Positions 7,802 through 16,250 of a DNA stretch of 64,000 nucleotides are shown here, piece after piece. The stretch lies in contig NZ_KI912148.1 of NCBI RefSeq assembly GCF_000517105.1, positions 2,065,812-2,129,811 of the forward strand, given 5' to 3'. The DNA comes from Fischerella sp. PCC 9605. GTDB taxonomy: Bacteria; Cyanobacteriota; Cyanobacteriia; Cyanobacteriales; Nostocaceae. The position numbers were made by a program, and so were the translations under genes. The number at the start of each line of letters is the position of its first letter. Within the stretch, counting starts at the first letter, position 1. The notes under the pieces were generated by a model, which was given only the letters and a program-made list of their open reading frames with translations, searched no databases and was not told where the DNA came from.

Positions 7802-9070
7802 ATGAATAATAAAGATTTACTCAACGAGCAGGTTTACGACATTGCAAGAGCTGATGAGTTTATTGGATACCGTGCAAAAGCACTCTTAATCTCCCGTCGC
7901 CGTCTAGTGCAACTATTAGCGGCGGGTGCAAGTGCAGCTACTGCTGGGCTTCTACCTCTGCATCACAAAACCAACAAAGTTCAAGCACAAACACCAAAAC
8001 CTTCTTCCATTGTCAAGCCAACCCCATCAGAGTTTTTTGTTCAGAATGGCAGTAATTTAGAAATGCGCTGGGAAGCCTTATACAATCGAGGGTATCTCGT
8101 GCCAACTGCCATGTTTTTTGTCCGCAATAATAACCCAACTCCCCAAATCGATTTAGCTACTTGGCAGTTAAAAATTGAAGGTTCTGGGGTTGAGCGTCCG
8201 AAATCTTTTACCTACGATGAAATTCTGTCGATGCCTTCAGTTTCTGTGATTCGAGCCATTGAGTGTGCAGGGAATGGCAGAAACTTTTTTGAAAAAACTT
8301 ATGGCAAAAAGATAGAAGGAACTCCTTGGAATTTGGGAGGAATTGGAGTCGCTGAGTGGACTGGTGTTCCTTTAGGGGAGGTGTTGAAACGGGTAGGACT
8401 CAAGCGCACAGCTCGCGATGTCATGCCTATCAGTCTGGATGAAAAAAAAATCCAACGTCCTTTTTCTATTGAGAAGGCATTAGAAGAAGATACCTTGTTA
8501 GTTTATGCCATGAATGGAGATGTCCTGCCTATAGATCATGGGTTTCCCATGCGAGTTTTGGTTCCGGGTTGGGTGGGTATTGCTCATACCAAATGGGTTG
8601 GCAGCATTCAAGTTTCACAAACACCTCTGTTTTCCACATACAACACTAAGAAATATGTCTTAATTGGGGAAGATTATCCCGTTCCAGAAAAGCTGAAAGT
8701 ACAAGGAGTCATGGGGCAAATCTTAACCACGCAAAAAGTCAAAAGTGCCTTTGAATTACCTTGGGATGGACAAATCAAGGCCGGAAAACATCTCATTCGT
8801 GGGCGTTCTTGGTCAGGTGAAGGAAAAATTACTAAAGTAGAGGTCAGTTTAGATAATGGTAAAACTTGGCAAACTGCCAGATTGCGGGAACCGAATATTG
8901 CCTCAGCATGGGTGCGATGGGATCTAGAGTGGGATGTTCGTCCAGGAAGCTATGGTTTGCGTGCTCGTGCCACCGATTCTAGTGGCAATACTCAACCGGA
9001 TAAAATTCCTTGGAATGACGAAGGTTATAGCTATTGGGCTGTTGTCACTCATCCAATCAAAGTTGTCTGA
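7802..9070 (+). CDS. Sulfite-oxidase-like molybdopterin oxidoreductase, Tat-exported
   Basis: A 422-residue protein from ATG 7802, preceded at good distance by AGAGG; frame extends upstream but with weaker starts. A twin-arginine-like signal (SRRRLVQLLAAGASAATAGL) ends near a VQAQ cleavage site. The molybdopterin domain has the family motif RAIECAGNGR with the cysteine that ligates molybdenum (about residue 155). It is followed by a C-terminal immunoglobulin-like dimerisation domain (GRSWSGEGKITKVEVSLDNG ... GLRARATDSSGNTQ). Such enzymes oxidise sulfite or related small substrates in the periplasm; the electron acceptor is unknown as no cytochrome gene is adjacent. It stands alone between mobile elements. 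Substrate is not predictable from sequence. Confidence 0.85.
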   Translation: MNNKDLLNEQVYDIARADEFIGYRAKALLISRRRLVQLLAAGASAATAGLLPLHHKTNKVQAQTPKPSSIVKPTPSEFFVQNGSNLEMRWEALYNRGYLVPTAMFFVRNNNPTPQIDLATWQLKIEGSGVERPKSFTYDEILSMPSVSVIRAIECAGNGRNFFEKTYGKKIEGTPWNLGGIGVAEWTGVPLGEVLKRVGLKRTARDVMPISLDEKKIQRPFSIEKALEEDTLLVYAMNGDVLPIDHGFPMRVLVPGWVGIAHTKWVGSIQVSQTPLFSTYNTKKYVLIGEDYPVPEKLKVQGVMGQILTTQKVKSAFELPWDGQIKAGKHLIRGRSWSGEGKITKVEVSLDNGKTWQTARLREPNIASAWVRWDLEWDVRPGSYGLRARATDSSGNTQPDKIPWNDEGYSYWAVVTHPIKVV

Positions 9071-9129
9071 AAGGGCTTCCTGGACATTGAGCCTAGATAG
9101 CTGCACATTCGCAAATTTAAACTCTTAAC

Positions 9130-9240
9130 GGCGTTGCTGAATCGAGGTATGAATTTTGTAGAAGCAATTCATGAATTGCTTCTACGGCAGTAGATTGTAA
9201 ATCTGATGTTAACAGTTTCATACTTTCAATCAGCAACGCC
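9130..9240. mobile_element. 111-bp MITE with 8-bp target duplication
   Basis: Inverted ends GGCGTTGCTGA and TCAGCAACGCC are flanked by perfect direct repeats CTCTTAAC at 9122-9129 and 9241-9248. The interior carries a 28-bp perfect palindrome (about 9154-9181). No coding capacity. The ends match those of the element at 13979-14069, so both belong to one non-autonomous family. Confidence 0.85.
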
Positions 9241-9248
9241 CTCTTAAC

Positions 9249-9531
9249 GATGTCAGTGCGCGAGCAGTTCTTTGCAGACATCTAACTCGTTGGACAGCGA
9301 TCGCTCCTAAGATTTCCTCGCTCGAAAGAGTAATACAAAAAATCAAGCGAGGAAAAGTAGGGACAATCGCTTGTAGTAGAGTGCGATCGCAGACAAAAGT
9401 ATACGCGGGAATCACAAGTGTACATTTAAAATAAAGTCGTGAAGTTTCAGAGTCCTGAAAGCCTTGAAATACCGTACTTATGGTTTAGTTTAGAAAATAA
9501 TAAAGTCTTGAAGTTTGAGAGTGGTCAACCC
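9249..9531. other. Intergenic, no gene seen
   Basis: HIP1 sites and two copies of an AATAAAGTC(G/T)TGAAGTTT word (9431 and 9499 regions) are the only structure noticed. Confidence 0.4.
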
Positions 9532-9544
9532 CATTAGTCACAAG

Positions 9545-10016
9545 TTAAGGTTGTGAGGCAGTTGTCAAGGGGATTTGAGAAGATGCTTGAAAGAAAAATT
9601 CAGGTGTGCCTCGTTGTTTGTCAGGGAAGGGTGCGACAATAAGCTTAATGTTTGGTTTTCGTTGTCGTTTAACAATGCCTAAATCTTGATTTTCGGGCGC
9701 AGCAAAATACTTGATAGGGTCAGAAGCAAGACTTTTTTGGTGAGCAACATAAAAATGATAAAGACCGCGATAAATCATTTCGCGCATAAATCTGGTCAAA
9801 GGGTAAAGAAAGTTCGTCGGCGACAGCATCACCTAAATCAACCAAGACAGCATAAAATAACCAAGTACCCCAAATCTGCAATTGAACACCATTAACAGAG
9901 CCAGTCCATAAATAACTTAAACCTAAAAGTCGCTTGACAGTATGAAAAGCATCTTCGATGAGCCAACCACAATACCACCATAAATATCTGAATTGTGATT
10001 TTGATGTGCCATAAGT
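9545..10016 (-). pseudogene. IS4-family transposase, 3' remnant, frameshifted
   Basis: Minus-strand reading gives LIEDAFHTVKRLLGLSYLWT, GSVNGVQLQIWGTWLFYAVL and VDLGDAVADELSLPFD, then after a frame change MREMIYRGLYHFYVAHQKSL and YFAAPENQDLGIVKRQRK to the stop. This is the C-terminal catalytic and tail part of an IS4-type DDE transposase. The upstream end stops abruptly beside the recombinase gene. Frame change near 9790. Confidence 0.7.
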
Positions 10017-10043
10017 TTTTGTCCTTGGAGATTTACCGTATTT

Positions 10044-12197
10044 CTAAGTTGTAGCTGAATTGATGTGGGTAGACACAGCGGGCATTTGATTAAGCCATTT
10101 TTGGCGGGTAGCATAGCCAAGCGGTAGCAAACGACGTTGGCGCAGACGCTCAATTTCTGCGGCATCAGCCCAAATAATCCAGCTTCTTGGCGGTTTCTCT
10201 TGCTGTCTGGCCTTGACCCAACCACGTTTGACCCAATTGTAAAGCGTAATATTGGGCATCCCAATCATACGAGCCAAATCTGGTAACCACCATTCTGCTT
10301 CCCCAAGGTCATCTTGGTGAGTAGAACAAGAATGCTTACCGGACAAACCCAAGTGTCGTTTTAATTCGCAGACACCCTGACGATTAAAGGTGGCACGGCG
10401 TTTTGGGGGATGATAGCCTTCTGAGTTCAAGCATTGAGCGATTTCTTCATGACTTAATCCTTGAGTTGTCAGATTCTTGAGACGTTCGCAAAGCTGGTGA
10501 TATTGTGAAAGTTGCGTCAGTTTGGCAACAGGACGAACGATACTATGTTTTGTGCAAGTACCTCCCACCCATTCGATAATAATTTGAACTTGCTCACTAT
10601 CACCAATAACCTCAACAGTAATTTTTGCAATTACCTGTCGAATAATCTCTTTGCGTTGAGCATTGGTTGTAGTTGATGCAAGCCATAAAGCCGGAATATT
10701 TTGAGCTAATTGGCGAATTGCCTCACGCTCAGTATTTGAGAGCAAACGAGGTTGCTGATGGCAGAATCGTTGGTAATCTTCTCGTAATGACTGCTGTAGA
10801 GCCAATTTTTCTTCCCATTCGGTGGCTAGTTGACGTGCTACCAATCGGTTTTCTGGTTCAACCAATCGATAGTGCCGTCCTGCTCGCTCAGTTTCAAAAG
10901 CAGCTCTTTCCAGTCGCTTTTGCCATAATTGGTCAAGCTCAGAGCGCTCTTGTTCAAGATGCAATGCTGCCTGCAAAGATAATTCTAAAGCCGCAGGCTC
11001 AAGCGCTTGTAAAACCTGTTGGCTAACAAACTGATCAAGTGCGGCTCCTGCTAGTTGCTGACACTTTTCGCCGCCATAATCAACTGCCTGTTGGCAACAT
11101 ACATAGCGATGATGATACGCCTGACTGTACTCAACAGCCATGCGACGACCACACCTACCACAAATCAACAAGCCCGACAATATTGAAGACCCGTGGCGTA
11201 CTGCACCTAATTCCTCAGCTGTTGCCTGGTTAGACTTCAATCGTGCCAAATTCCACTGATACTGCTCCCAGGAAATATAGGCAGGATAGCAACCTGGTAA
11301 CAACACATGCCAATTGTCTGGAGCAATCACAACTCTTCCAGTACTTGGTCGTCCCAGCTGTTGCTTGCGGGGATCTATTTGACGACGACCATACGCATAA
11401 GCACCTGCATACAACGGATTTTTGAGTAGGTTTTGCAAAGTCATGCGATGAGGACGATGCCATTCTAAATCTCCTTTATTTAGTCCTGTTGGAGCTCGAA
11501 TTCCAATTTGGATATCGTTTTTTACTAAGTATCGCAGGACGGCATTTAAAGTACCCAGTTCCTCAAACTTCCGAAATATTAGTCGAACTACTTGCTGAAC
11601 TTGTTCGTCTGGGTCAAATGCGACTTCTCCAGAAGGGCGGCGGACATAACCAGTTGGCAGTAAAAAGTTTAGTTCTCCTCGTTGTGCTTTATTGAGCTTG
11701 CCCTGCACCATCCTTTGCTTAATCATGTGCAGTTCCGCTTCACTCATTGTTCCTTTTAATCCCAGAAGTAAGCGGTCGTTGTAATTGCTAGGATCATATA
11801 CTCCATCCAAATCTGCAATTAGCGTTCTGAACAAGGCACAGATTTCTAATAGTTGATGCCAATCTTTGGATGAACGTGCTAGTCTTGACATCTCTATTCC
11901 GAGAATCAGTCCTACATGATTCATTCCGACTTCTGCAACTAATCGTTGAAATCCTTCTCTGCCCTGTGTGCTGGCTCCGGATTTTCCTAAATCATCATCA
12001 ATTACTAACACCCGTTCTTTACTCCAACCTAAAGCTTGTGCACGATTAACTAAGCCATATTGGAGTTGTGTTGACTCTTGATGATTGAGTACTTGTTGCA
12101 GGGTTGACTGTCGAACGTAGACTACTGCCAATTTTTCTTGGTGATAGGGCAGAATTTTTTCCGAGCGCAATTTTGGCAATTCATATTCCTGGCTCAT
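10044..12197 (-). CDS. Large serine recombinase
   Basis: About 717 residues from ATG 12197 (a GTG at 12200 is also possible). The N-terminal resolvase domain has the nucleophile in YVRQSTLQQV (Ser31) and conserved arginines in GIEMSRLARSSKDW. Next comes the Recombinase domain (about residues 200-330), a zinc ribbon (CGRCGRRM ... YVCCQQ ... EKCQQ), coiled-coil segments (about 410-500), and a C-terminal MerR/excisionase-like helix-turn-helix (LARMIGMPNITLYNWVKRGW). Enzymes of this build integrate or excise mobile DNA at att sites. The start overlaps the stop of the upstream gene (TAGTGATG), implying coupled translation. It is intact and lies within a split IS4 transposase gene. Confidence 0.9.
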   Translation of the reverse strand: MSQEYELPKLRSEKILPYHQEKLAVVYVRQSTLQQVLNHQESTQLQYGLVNRAQALGWSKERVLVIDDDLGKSGASTQGREGFQRLVAEVGMNHVGLILGIEMSRLARSSKDWHQLLEICALFRTLIADLDGVYDPSNYNDRLLLGLKGTMSEAELHMIKQRMVQGKLNKAQRGELNFLLPTGYVRRPSGEVAFDPDEQVQQVVRLIFRKFEELGTLNAVLRYLVKNDIQIGIRAPTGLNKGDLEWHRPHRMTLQNLLKNPLYAGAYAYGRRQIDPRKQQLGRPSTGRVVIAPDNWHVLLPGCYPAYISWEQYQWNLARLKSNQATAEELGAVRHGSSILSGLLICGRCGRRMAVEYSQAYHHRYVCCQQAVDYGGEKCQQLAGAALDQFVSQQVLQALEPAALELSLQAALHLEQERSELDQLWQKRLERAAFETERAGRHYRLVEPENRLVARQLATEWEEKLALQQSLREDYQRFCHQQPRLLSNTEREAIRQLAQNIPALWLASTTTNAQRKEIIRQVIAKITVEVIGDSEQVQIIIEWVGGTCTKHSIVRPVAKLTQLSQYHQLCERLKNLTTQGLSHEEIAQCLNSEGYHPPKRRATFNRQGVCELKRHLGLSGKHSCSTHQDDLGEAEWWLPDLARMIGMPNITLYNWVKRGWVKARQQEKPPRSWIIWADAAEIERLRQRRLLPLGYATRQKWLNQMPAVSTHINSATT

Positions 12198-12199
12198 CA

Positions 12200-12844
12200 C
12201 TAAGCTCCTTTGCTGGAATTGCTAACTTCATCTGCTTCTCCAGCATCTGACTGAGTATATATACCAACCGCTTTCGATTGCGTGGTGGTAGCTTTATCCA
12301 AAGTGATGGTAGAGTCTGGTTTATCGGCGGGGGGGGATAAGTTGTTCTGGCATACAACACCTTCTAAATTTGTTGACACCTGGGTTGCTTGTATTTTTTT
12401 GGCAATTTCTACTAGTTTGAGCAACCCCTCAACTCCAATAATAGGATAGCTGGAGTCCTTTATCTTTATCGATGTATTGTGGCTGGCTAATTTCAATTCG
12501 CCATCTTCGACGGTATAAGTCAGCCACAACGTAGGGTGGTAAAACAGTAGGGTTAATACCGCCGCTACCATTAATGGTAGGTTGAGAATTCTGTCTGTTA
12601 ATCCTAGTTGACGGTAGTAATTTTCTTGTGATGTGATGGCTGGTGTTAGTAACTGTTCTAGCTGTTTGGCAATTACTTCGTCTTCCACCATCGGCCGTTG
12701 CGTCTTTTTGGCATGATCTCGATTGGTTTTTCGGCTGCTGCTCACGGTGACTATAATCGCTTCAATTTTTCGTTTTAACTGAGTCTGCCATGATTTTTTC
12801 ATAGAGCAAATCATCCTGTCAGAGTTAATGATAATGAGAATCAA
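12200..12844 (-). CDS. Chimeric ORF: transposase N-terminus fused to recombinase-associated protein
   Basis: 214 residues. Residues about 52-95 (VEDEVIAKQLEQLLTPAITS ... DRILNLPLMVAAVLTLL) are the N-terminus of an IS4-family transposase. After LTLL the similarity ends and an unrelated segment begins (LWLTYTVEDGELKLASHNTS, then GVEGLLKLVEIAKKIQ) with a low-complexity tail. The junction near 12563 therefore marks the left edge of the inner element. The stop overlaps the recombinase start, so the element now uses the transposase's upstream signals. The second segment is not a family I recognise; as a coupled partner it may be an accessory factor of the recombinase, which is inference. Confidence 0.6.
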   Translation of the reverse strand: MILIIINSDRMICSMKKSWQTQLKRKIEAIIVTVSSSRKTNRDHAKKTQRPMVEDEVIAKQLEQLLTPAITSQENYYRQLGLTDRILNLPLMVAAVLTLLFYHPTLWLTYTVEDGELKLASHNTSIKIKDSSYPIIGVEGLLKLVEIAKKIQATQVSTNLEGVVCQNNLSPPADKPDSTITLDKATTTQSKAVGIYTQSDAGEADEVSNSSKGA

Positions 12845-12851
12845 ATACCGG

Positions 12852-12892
12852 GGTGGGGTAGGAGGCGAGCGTCGCTCGCCTCCTACCCCACC
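12852..12892. repeat. Perfect 19-bp stem hairpin
   Basis: GGTGGGGTAGGAGGCGAGC and its complement are separated by three bases. It lies just inside the left end of the IS4-type element, upstream of the chimeric ORF. No T-run follows on either side, so it is not a classical terminator. Confidence 0.85.
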
Positions 12893-12965
12893 GCACGATT
12901 ATTATTCTTATACAGATTTATTTCTACTCCAAGACGTATTGACAAAATTCGCTCACTTTTAACTT

Positions 12966-13169
12966 GTGACCAATGAGCTAAGTATAAAATCAACAACTTC
13001 AAAAGCATCTAAGGTTACAGGAGAAGCTGGGTGTATTCTTCTAGACCATCAAGGACGGGTTGGCTGGGCGTATAACTCGCAGGATATGGCAGTTGCATAT
13101 ATGACTTATATGACTACAGAACTGGACAGAGCGGCTGTGTTTACCAAGAAAGAATGCAGGCAGTTGTAG
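12966..13169 (+). pseudogene. Isoaspartyl peptidase/L-asparaginase C-terminal remnant
   Basis: From about residue 18 the sequence reads GEAGCILLDHQGRVGWAYNS, QDMAVAYMT, then LDRAAVFTKKE, the C-terminal end of the plant-type (Ntn) asparaginase beta subunit. The first residues come from the terminal repeat of the adjacent insertion sequence, so the gene was cut by that insertion. The autocatalytic threonine region is absent, hence no activity expected. A duplicated MTYMT/MTTE stretch looks like a small slip. Confidence 0.65.
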
Positions 13170-13219
13170 CAGACTTTATAGATTTTGATGAGTTCACAAT
13201 TGTTACAGGAGAATAAACA

Positions 13220-13339
13220 ATGATATCAACTCTTGATGACATCAAGCGCCTTGCAATTGCAACAAAATTGGCAGATATGAAAGCACTACAAAATCTGCTA
13301 ATTAACAATATAGAAGGGAGTGAAAATTACAGAGTTTAA
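13220..13339 (+). CDS. Possible 39-residue peptide, unrecognised
   Basis: ATG at 13220 is preceded by AGGAGA at suitable spacing. The product is MISTLDDIKRLAIATKLADM followed by KALQNLLINNIEGSENYRV, largely helical. It follows the asparaginase remnant with no recognisable family. It could be a fragment. Confidence 0.25.
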   Translation: MISTLDDIKRLAIATKLADMKALQNLLINNIEGSENYRV

Positions 13340-13366
13340 TCTTAGTTCTACAGTACCACCCATAAC

Positions 13367-13522
13367 ATGAAGGTTGGCTCCCGCATTCTAACTGGTGAAT
13401 ACTTGCGATCGCCTTCTCGGGAAAAGCCACCCCAAGCCTTGACAGAAGCAATGGGAATGCCAATTCCTCCTGCACTTGCAACTATGAGAAATGTTGCACA
13501 GACCCAGCAAACAAATACTTGA
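13367..13522 (+). other. 51-codon open frame, possibly a gene remnant
   Basis: Reads MKVGSRILTGEYLRSPSREK then PPQALTEAMGMPIPPALATM to a stop. The IPPALA ending vaguely recalls the C-terminus of cytosine methyltransferases, but I cannot support that. Recorded as an unexplained open frame in a decayed interval. Confidence 0.2.
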
Positions 13523-13627
13523 ACTTGTTGGGTGTGGAAATTGGTGAATTTCCCCTCTTTTTCAAGAGGTAATGTCAAATAATGATAGCGATCGCTAGTA
13601 ATTAACTGTAGAGCATAAATTTTCCCC

Positions 13628-13942
13628 TTAAGCAGCAAAAAAGCGAGCCAATAAGTGTCTCGCTTTTCTTAATTCACTCCACTTACCATTGACCGCAAAT
13701 ACCACAAGCACTATTCGTCGTATTGTTGAGTATGAAGGTACACCATGTTTTTGGATGCCAAACATCTCTATCAGTACCCGACGATGCCTATGAGCGAAAT
13801 CCCCCCATGCACGATATCCGACATCTCCACTCATGGTGCCTATTATTACAAACAGCAACACCAACCAAAGTGGATGTCTTCAACCATCAGTCGTTCTGAA
13901 GTCTTCAACTTGCCGCAGATGTTCAATCACAGAAGCACCCAT
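13628..13942 (-). pseudogene. ISAs1-family transposase N-terminal remnant
   Basis: Starting at ATG 13942 the minus strand reads MGASVIEHLRQVEDFRTTDG, a TGA stop, then RHPLWLVLLFVIIGTMSGDV, GYRAWGDFAHRHR and HGVPSYSTIRRI. This is the DDE_Tnp_1-associated N-terminus of ISAs1 transposases. The stop replaces an expected arginine codon. After STIRRI the sequence jumps to a tail resembling the end of the gene, so the catalytic core is deleted. Confidence 0.65.
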
Positions 13943-13978
13943 GATTTTTTATCCTCTCAACGCTTGCAATTTTACATC

Positions 13979-14069
13979 GGCGTTGCATAAATGCGGGATG
14001 AATTGGCGGTTGAAACCATTGAAAATTCGTCCCAAATTGGGCGAAATCATCCCATGATTCAGCAACGCC
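13979..14069. mobile_element. 91-bp MITE with 7-bp target duplication
   Basis: Ends GGCGTTGC and GCAACGCC are flanked by direct repeats TTACATC at 13972-13978 and 14070-14076. An inner inverted pair GGGATGA/TCATCCC is also present. Same end sequence as the MITE at 9130-9240. Confidence 0.75.
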
Positions 14070-14216
14070 TTACATCTTTTAGGGAATGAAACAGCCCAGC
14101 CTCTTGTAGGGGGGAATGAGGGGGGTGCACACAGATATAAATTAATCGGTATCATTTAGATGTCTATCTGTGGTTTGCTAATTAGATAGTTTTAATATTT
14201 TTATTGGAGATAAAAT

Positions 14217-14768
14217 ATGTTAGCTTCAACTGATTTTAGCGGTTTATTTAACGAGCGCTTTTTCCGTAATTTTTTACCAATTCCAGCTGCTAATCAGATA
14301 CCGTTAGGGTTTTTAACACCAGATTTTCAACTGCCAGACATCACTAACAGCACCTTGGTGAAATTGTCAACTTATAGAGGTAAGCAGCCAGTTGTACTGG
14401 CATTTACTCGTATTTTCACAGAAAAACTATATTGCCCCTTATGCTATCCGCATATTAAAGCTTTGAACGAGAATTATGAGCAATTTCAAAATCGGGGTAT
14501 AGAACTTTTAATGATTACTAGCACTGATGAAAGGCAAAGTCAAATAGTTGTTAGAGATTTAGGTCTTAGGATGCCGTTATTAAGTGACCCTACTTGTCAG
14601 GTATTTCGTACTTATAAAGTTGGACAAGCCTTGGGAGCGCCTTTGCCAGCGCAATTTGTATTAGATCAAGAAGGAAAACTTCGCTATAAGCATTTATTTT
14701 CCTTCTTGAATCATAATGCCAGTGTGGAGACATTGCTTGCACAATTGAACGGAAAAGCTCAGAATTAG
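14217..14768 (+). CDS. Peroxiredoxin-like (AhpC/TSA-type) thioredoxin-fold protein
   Basis: 183 residues; GGAG lies about eight bases before the ATG. The fold pattern is clear: TPDFQLPDITNSTLVKLSTY (strand entry), VVLAFTRIFTEKLYCPLCYP with Cys73 and Cys76, then the DERQSQIVVRDLGLRMPLLS segment and LPAQFVLDQEGKLRYKH. The CPLC motif sits where peroxiredoxins have their peroxidatic cysteine, with a second cysteine three residues on, as in redoxin-domain/PRX-like proteins. Likely cytosolic, reducing peroxides or acting as a disulfide reductant; partner unknown. Flanked by a MITE upstream and a convergent hydroquinone reductase gene. Confidence 0.8.
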   Translation: MLASTDFSGLFNERFFRNFLPIPAANQIPLGFLTPDFQLPDITNSTLVKLSTYRGKQPVVLAFTRIFTEKLYCPLCYPHIKALNENYEQFQNRGIELLMITSTDERQSQIVVRDLGLRMPLLSDPTCQVFRTYKVGQALGAPLPAQFVLDQEGKLRYKHLFSFLNHNASVETLLAQLNGKAQN

Positions 14769-14829
14769 ATTGAGGAATATCAATAGAAAAAGAACGATCC
14801 TAAGGGGATAGCTTAGTGTGCGATCGCGA

Positions 14830-15807
14830 CTAAGCTTTGCTGAAGCGATCGCGATCGTGCCGTTCGTCAAAATCGATGATTGGCCCCTTCGGCACAATTC
14901 GATTTGGATTAATCTCGGTCATACTCATGTAATAGCCGCGCTTGATATGGTCGAGATTGCAGGTTGCTTTGAACTCACCAAGCTGATATAGATCCTTTAG
15001 ATAATTCCAGAGGTTTGGATAGTCGAGAATTCGCCGCAAATTGCACTTAAAGTGACCGTGATACACTGAGTCGAAGCGATACAGCGTTGTAAACATACAA
15101 ATATCAGCTTCCGTGAGGCGATCGCCACATAAATAGTGCTGCTTGCTCAGAATAGTTTCCCATCGATCTAAACTCTCGAAGAGTTCAGTTACCGCATCTT
15201 CGTAGGCTGCTTGCTCCCTCGCAAAACCAGCGCGATATACACCAGCATTAATTGGCATATAAATTGCATCGATCGTCTCATCAATCTTCTGTTGGAGGTC
15301 GCGTGGGTATGGGTATAAGTCTATTTTCTGCGTTGCCAAGGGAGCAAACTCTACGTCAAACATCCGCATGATTTCGCGAGATTCGTTGTTGACGATTGTT
15401 TGAGTTTGTTTATCCCACAACACCGGAACTGTGACTCGCCCTGTGTATTTGGGATCGGCTTTCACATAAATCTCTTGCAAATATTGAGCGTGATTCACCG
15501 AGTCAGGAATGGCTTCCGGTGCTTCAGAAAACATCCAGCCCTTGTCGCTCATCATTGGATCGACGATAGAGACTGAGATTGCATCATTTAACCCTTTGAG
15601 TTCTCGCATAATTAAGGTGCGATGCGCCCACGGACACGCCAAGGAAACGTAGAGGTGATAGCGTCCTGCTTCTGCCTTAAACCCGCTAGATCCATCTGCA
15701 CTCACGCGATCGCGAAACGTTGTCGGTGTCTCATTGAACTTACCGCTTTGATCTCGCTGATGCCAGTCTGTCGTCCATTTGCCTTCGATCATCATTCCTG
15801 ATGCCAT
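14830..15807 (-). CDS. Glutathionyl-hydroquinone reductase (Xi-class GST)
   Basis: 325 residues; AGGAG eight bases upstream supports the start at 15807. The catalytic motif SLACPWAHRTLIMRELKGL (Cys58) and DPMMSDKGWMF are signatures of the YqjG/ECM4 Xi-class enzymes. The thioredoxin-like N-domain is followed by the alpha-helical GST C-domain (GDRLTEADICMFTTLYRFDSVYHGHFK). The enzyme reduces glutathionyl-hydroquinones, releasing GSH and hydroquinone in the cytosol. Length and motifs are complete. HIP1 sites are present within the gene. Convergent with the peroxiredoxin-like gene, both plausibly redox-protective. Confidence 0.9.
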   Translation of the reverse strand: MASGMMIEGKWTTDWHQRDQSGKFNETPTTFRDRVSADGSSGFKAEAGRYHLYVSLACPWAHRTLIMRELKGLNDAISVSIVDPMMSDKGWMFSEAPEAIPDSVNHAQYLQEIYVKADPKYTGRVTVPVLWDKQTQTIVNNESREIMRMFDVEFAPLATQKIDLYPYPRDLQQKIDETIDAIYMPINAGVYRAGFAREQAAYEDAVTELFESLDRWETILSKQHYLCGDRLTEADICMFTTLYRFDSVYHGHFKCNLRRILDYPNLWNYLKDLYQLGEFKATCNLDHIKRGYYMSMTEINPNRIVPKGPIIDFDERHDRDRFSKA

Positions 15808-16250
15808 AATTCTCTCCTAAGCGTGATGGTGTAATTGTATTTCGGGTTGGTAAGGAGGAATCGCCTTTTGACGGCTGGTATTTTATTTCAAAGCAAGTGC
15901 CTAACAACAGAATTGATTGCCCTCGATCTATGGGAGCGATCGCCAATTTTGCTCCATAAGTACTCAGACAGAATTAATTACACACATTGTTTTCCTGTTA
16001 AGCGTTAAGAGTTAAGAGTTCCCTGTCTCCACGAATGAATTTAATTTTGCCCAACTACTTATCAACTTCTCTCCCTTTCTAAAAGGGACTGTAATTCACG
16101 CTCACATATGGGAAAATAAATTTCAAAACCTTACCCAGCCTGGGCTATATCTAATTTCTGGAGAGGTTCAGTAGATATTGATCTAGTGGTCTATCGCATT
16201 AACCAATGAACAACACAATTTTACTTAATCATCTAACGGGCTAACAGTAC
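15808..16250. other. Intergenic, no gene seen
   Basis: About 440 bases with one HIP1 site and a GTTAAGAGTTAAGAGTT tandem word near 16000. Nothing coding recognised. Confidence 0.5.

Larger units (their letters stand above)
9532..12975. mobile_element. IS4-type insertion sequence interrupted by a serine-recombinase element
   Basis: Outer inverted repeats are CATTAGTCACAAGTTAA (9532-9548) and TTAACTTGTGACCAATG (12959-12975), one mismatch. Inside, on the minus strand, the left part of a transposase gene (from 12844) and the right part (9545 to about 10016) are separated by about 2.5 kb holding a large serine recombinase and a short accessory frame. The middle of the transposase gene is missing, so the inner element either replaced it or insertion was followed by deletion. 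Total length about 3.4 kb. Confidence 0.7.

Noticed and set aside
13367-13522. Cytosine methyltransferase C-terminus
   Set aside because: Only a vague IPPALA resemblance over 51 codons; not enough to assign.
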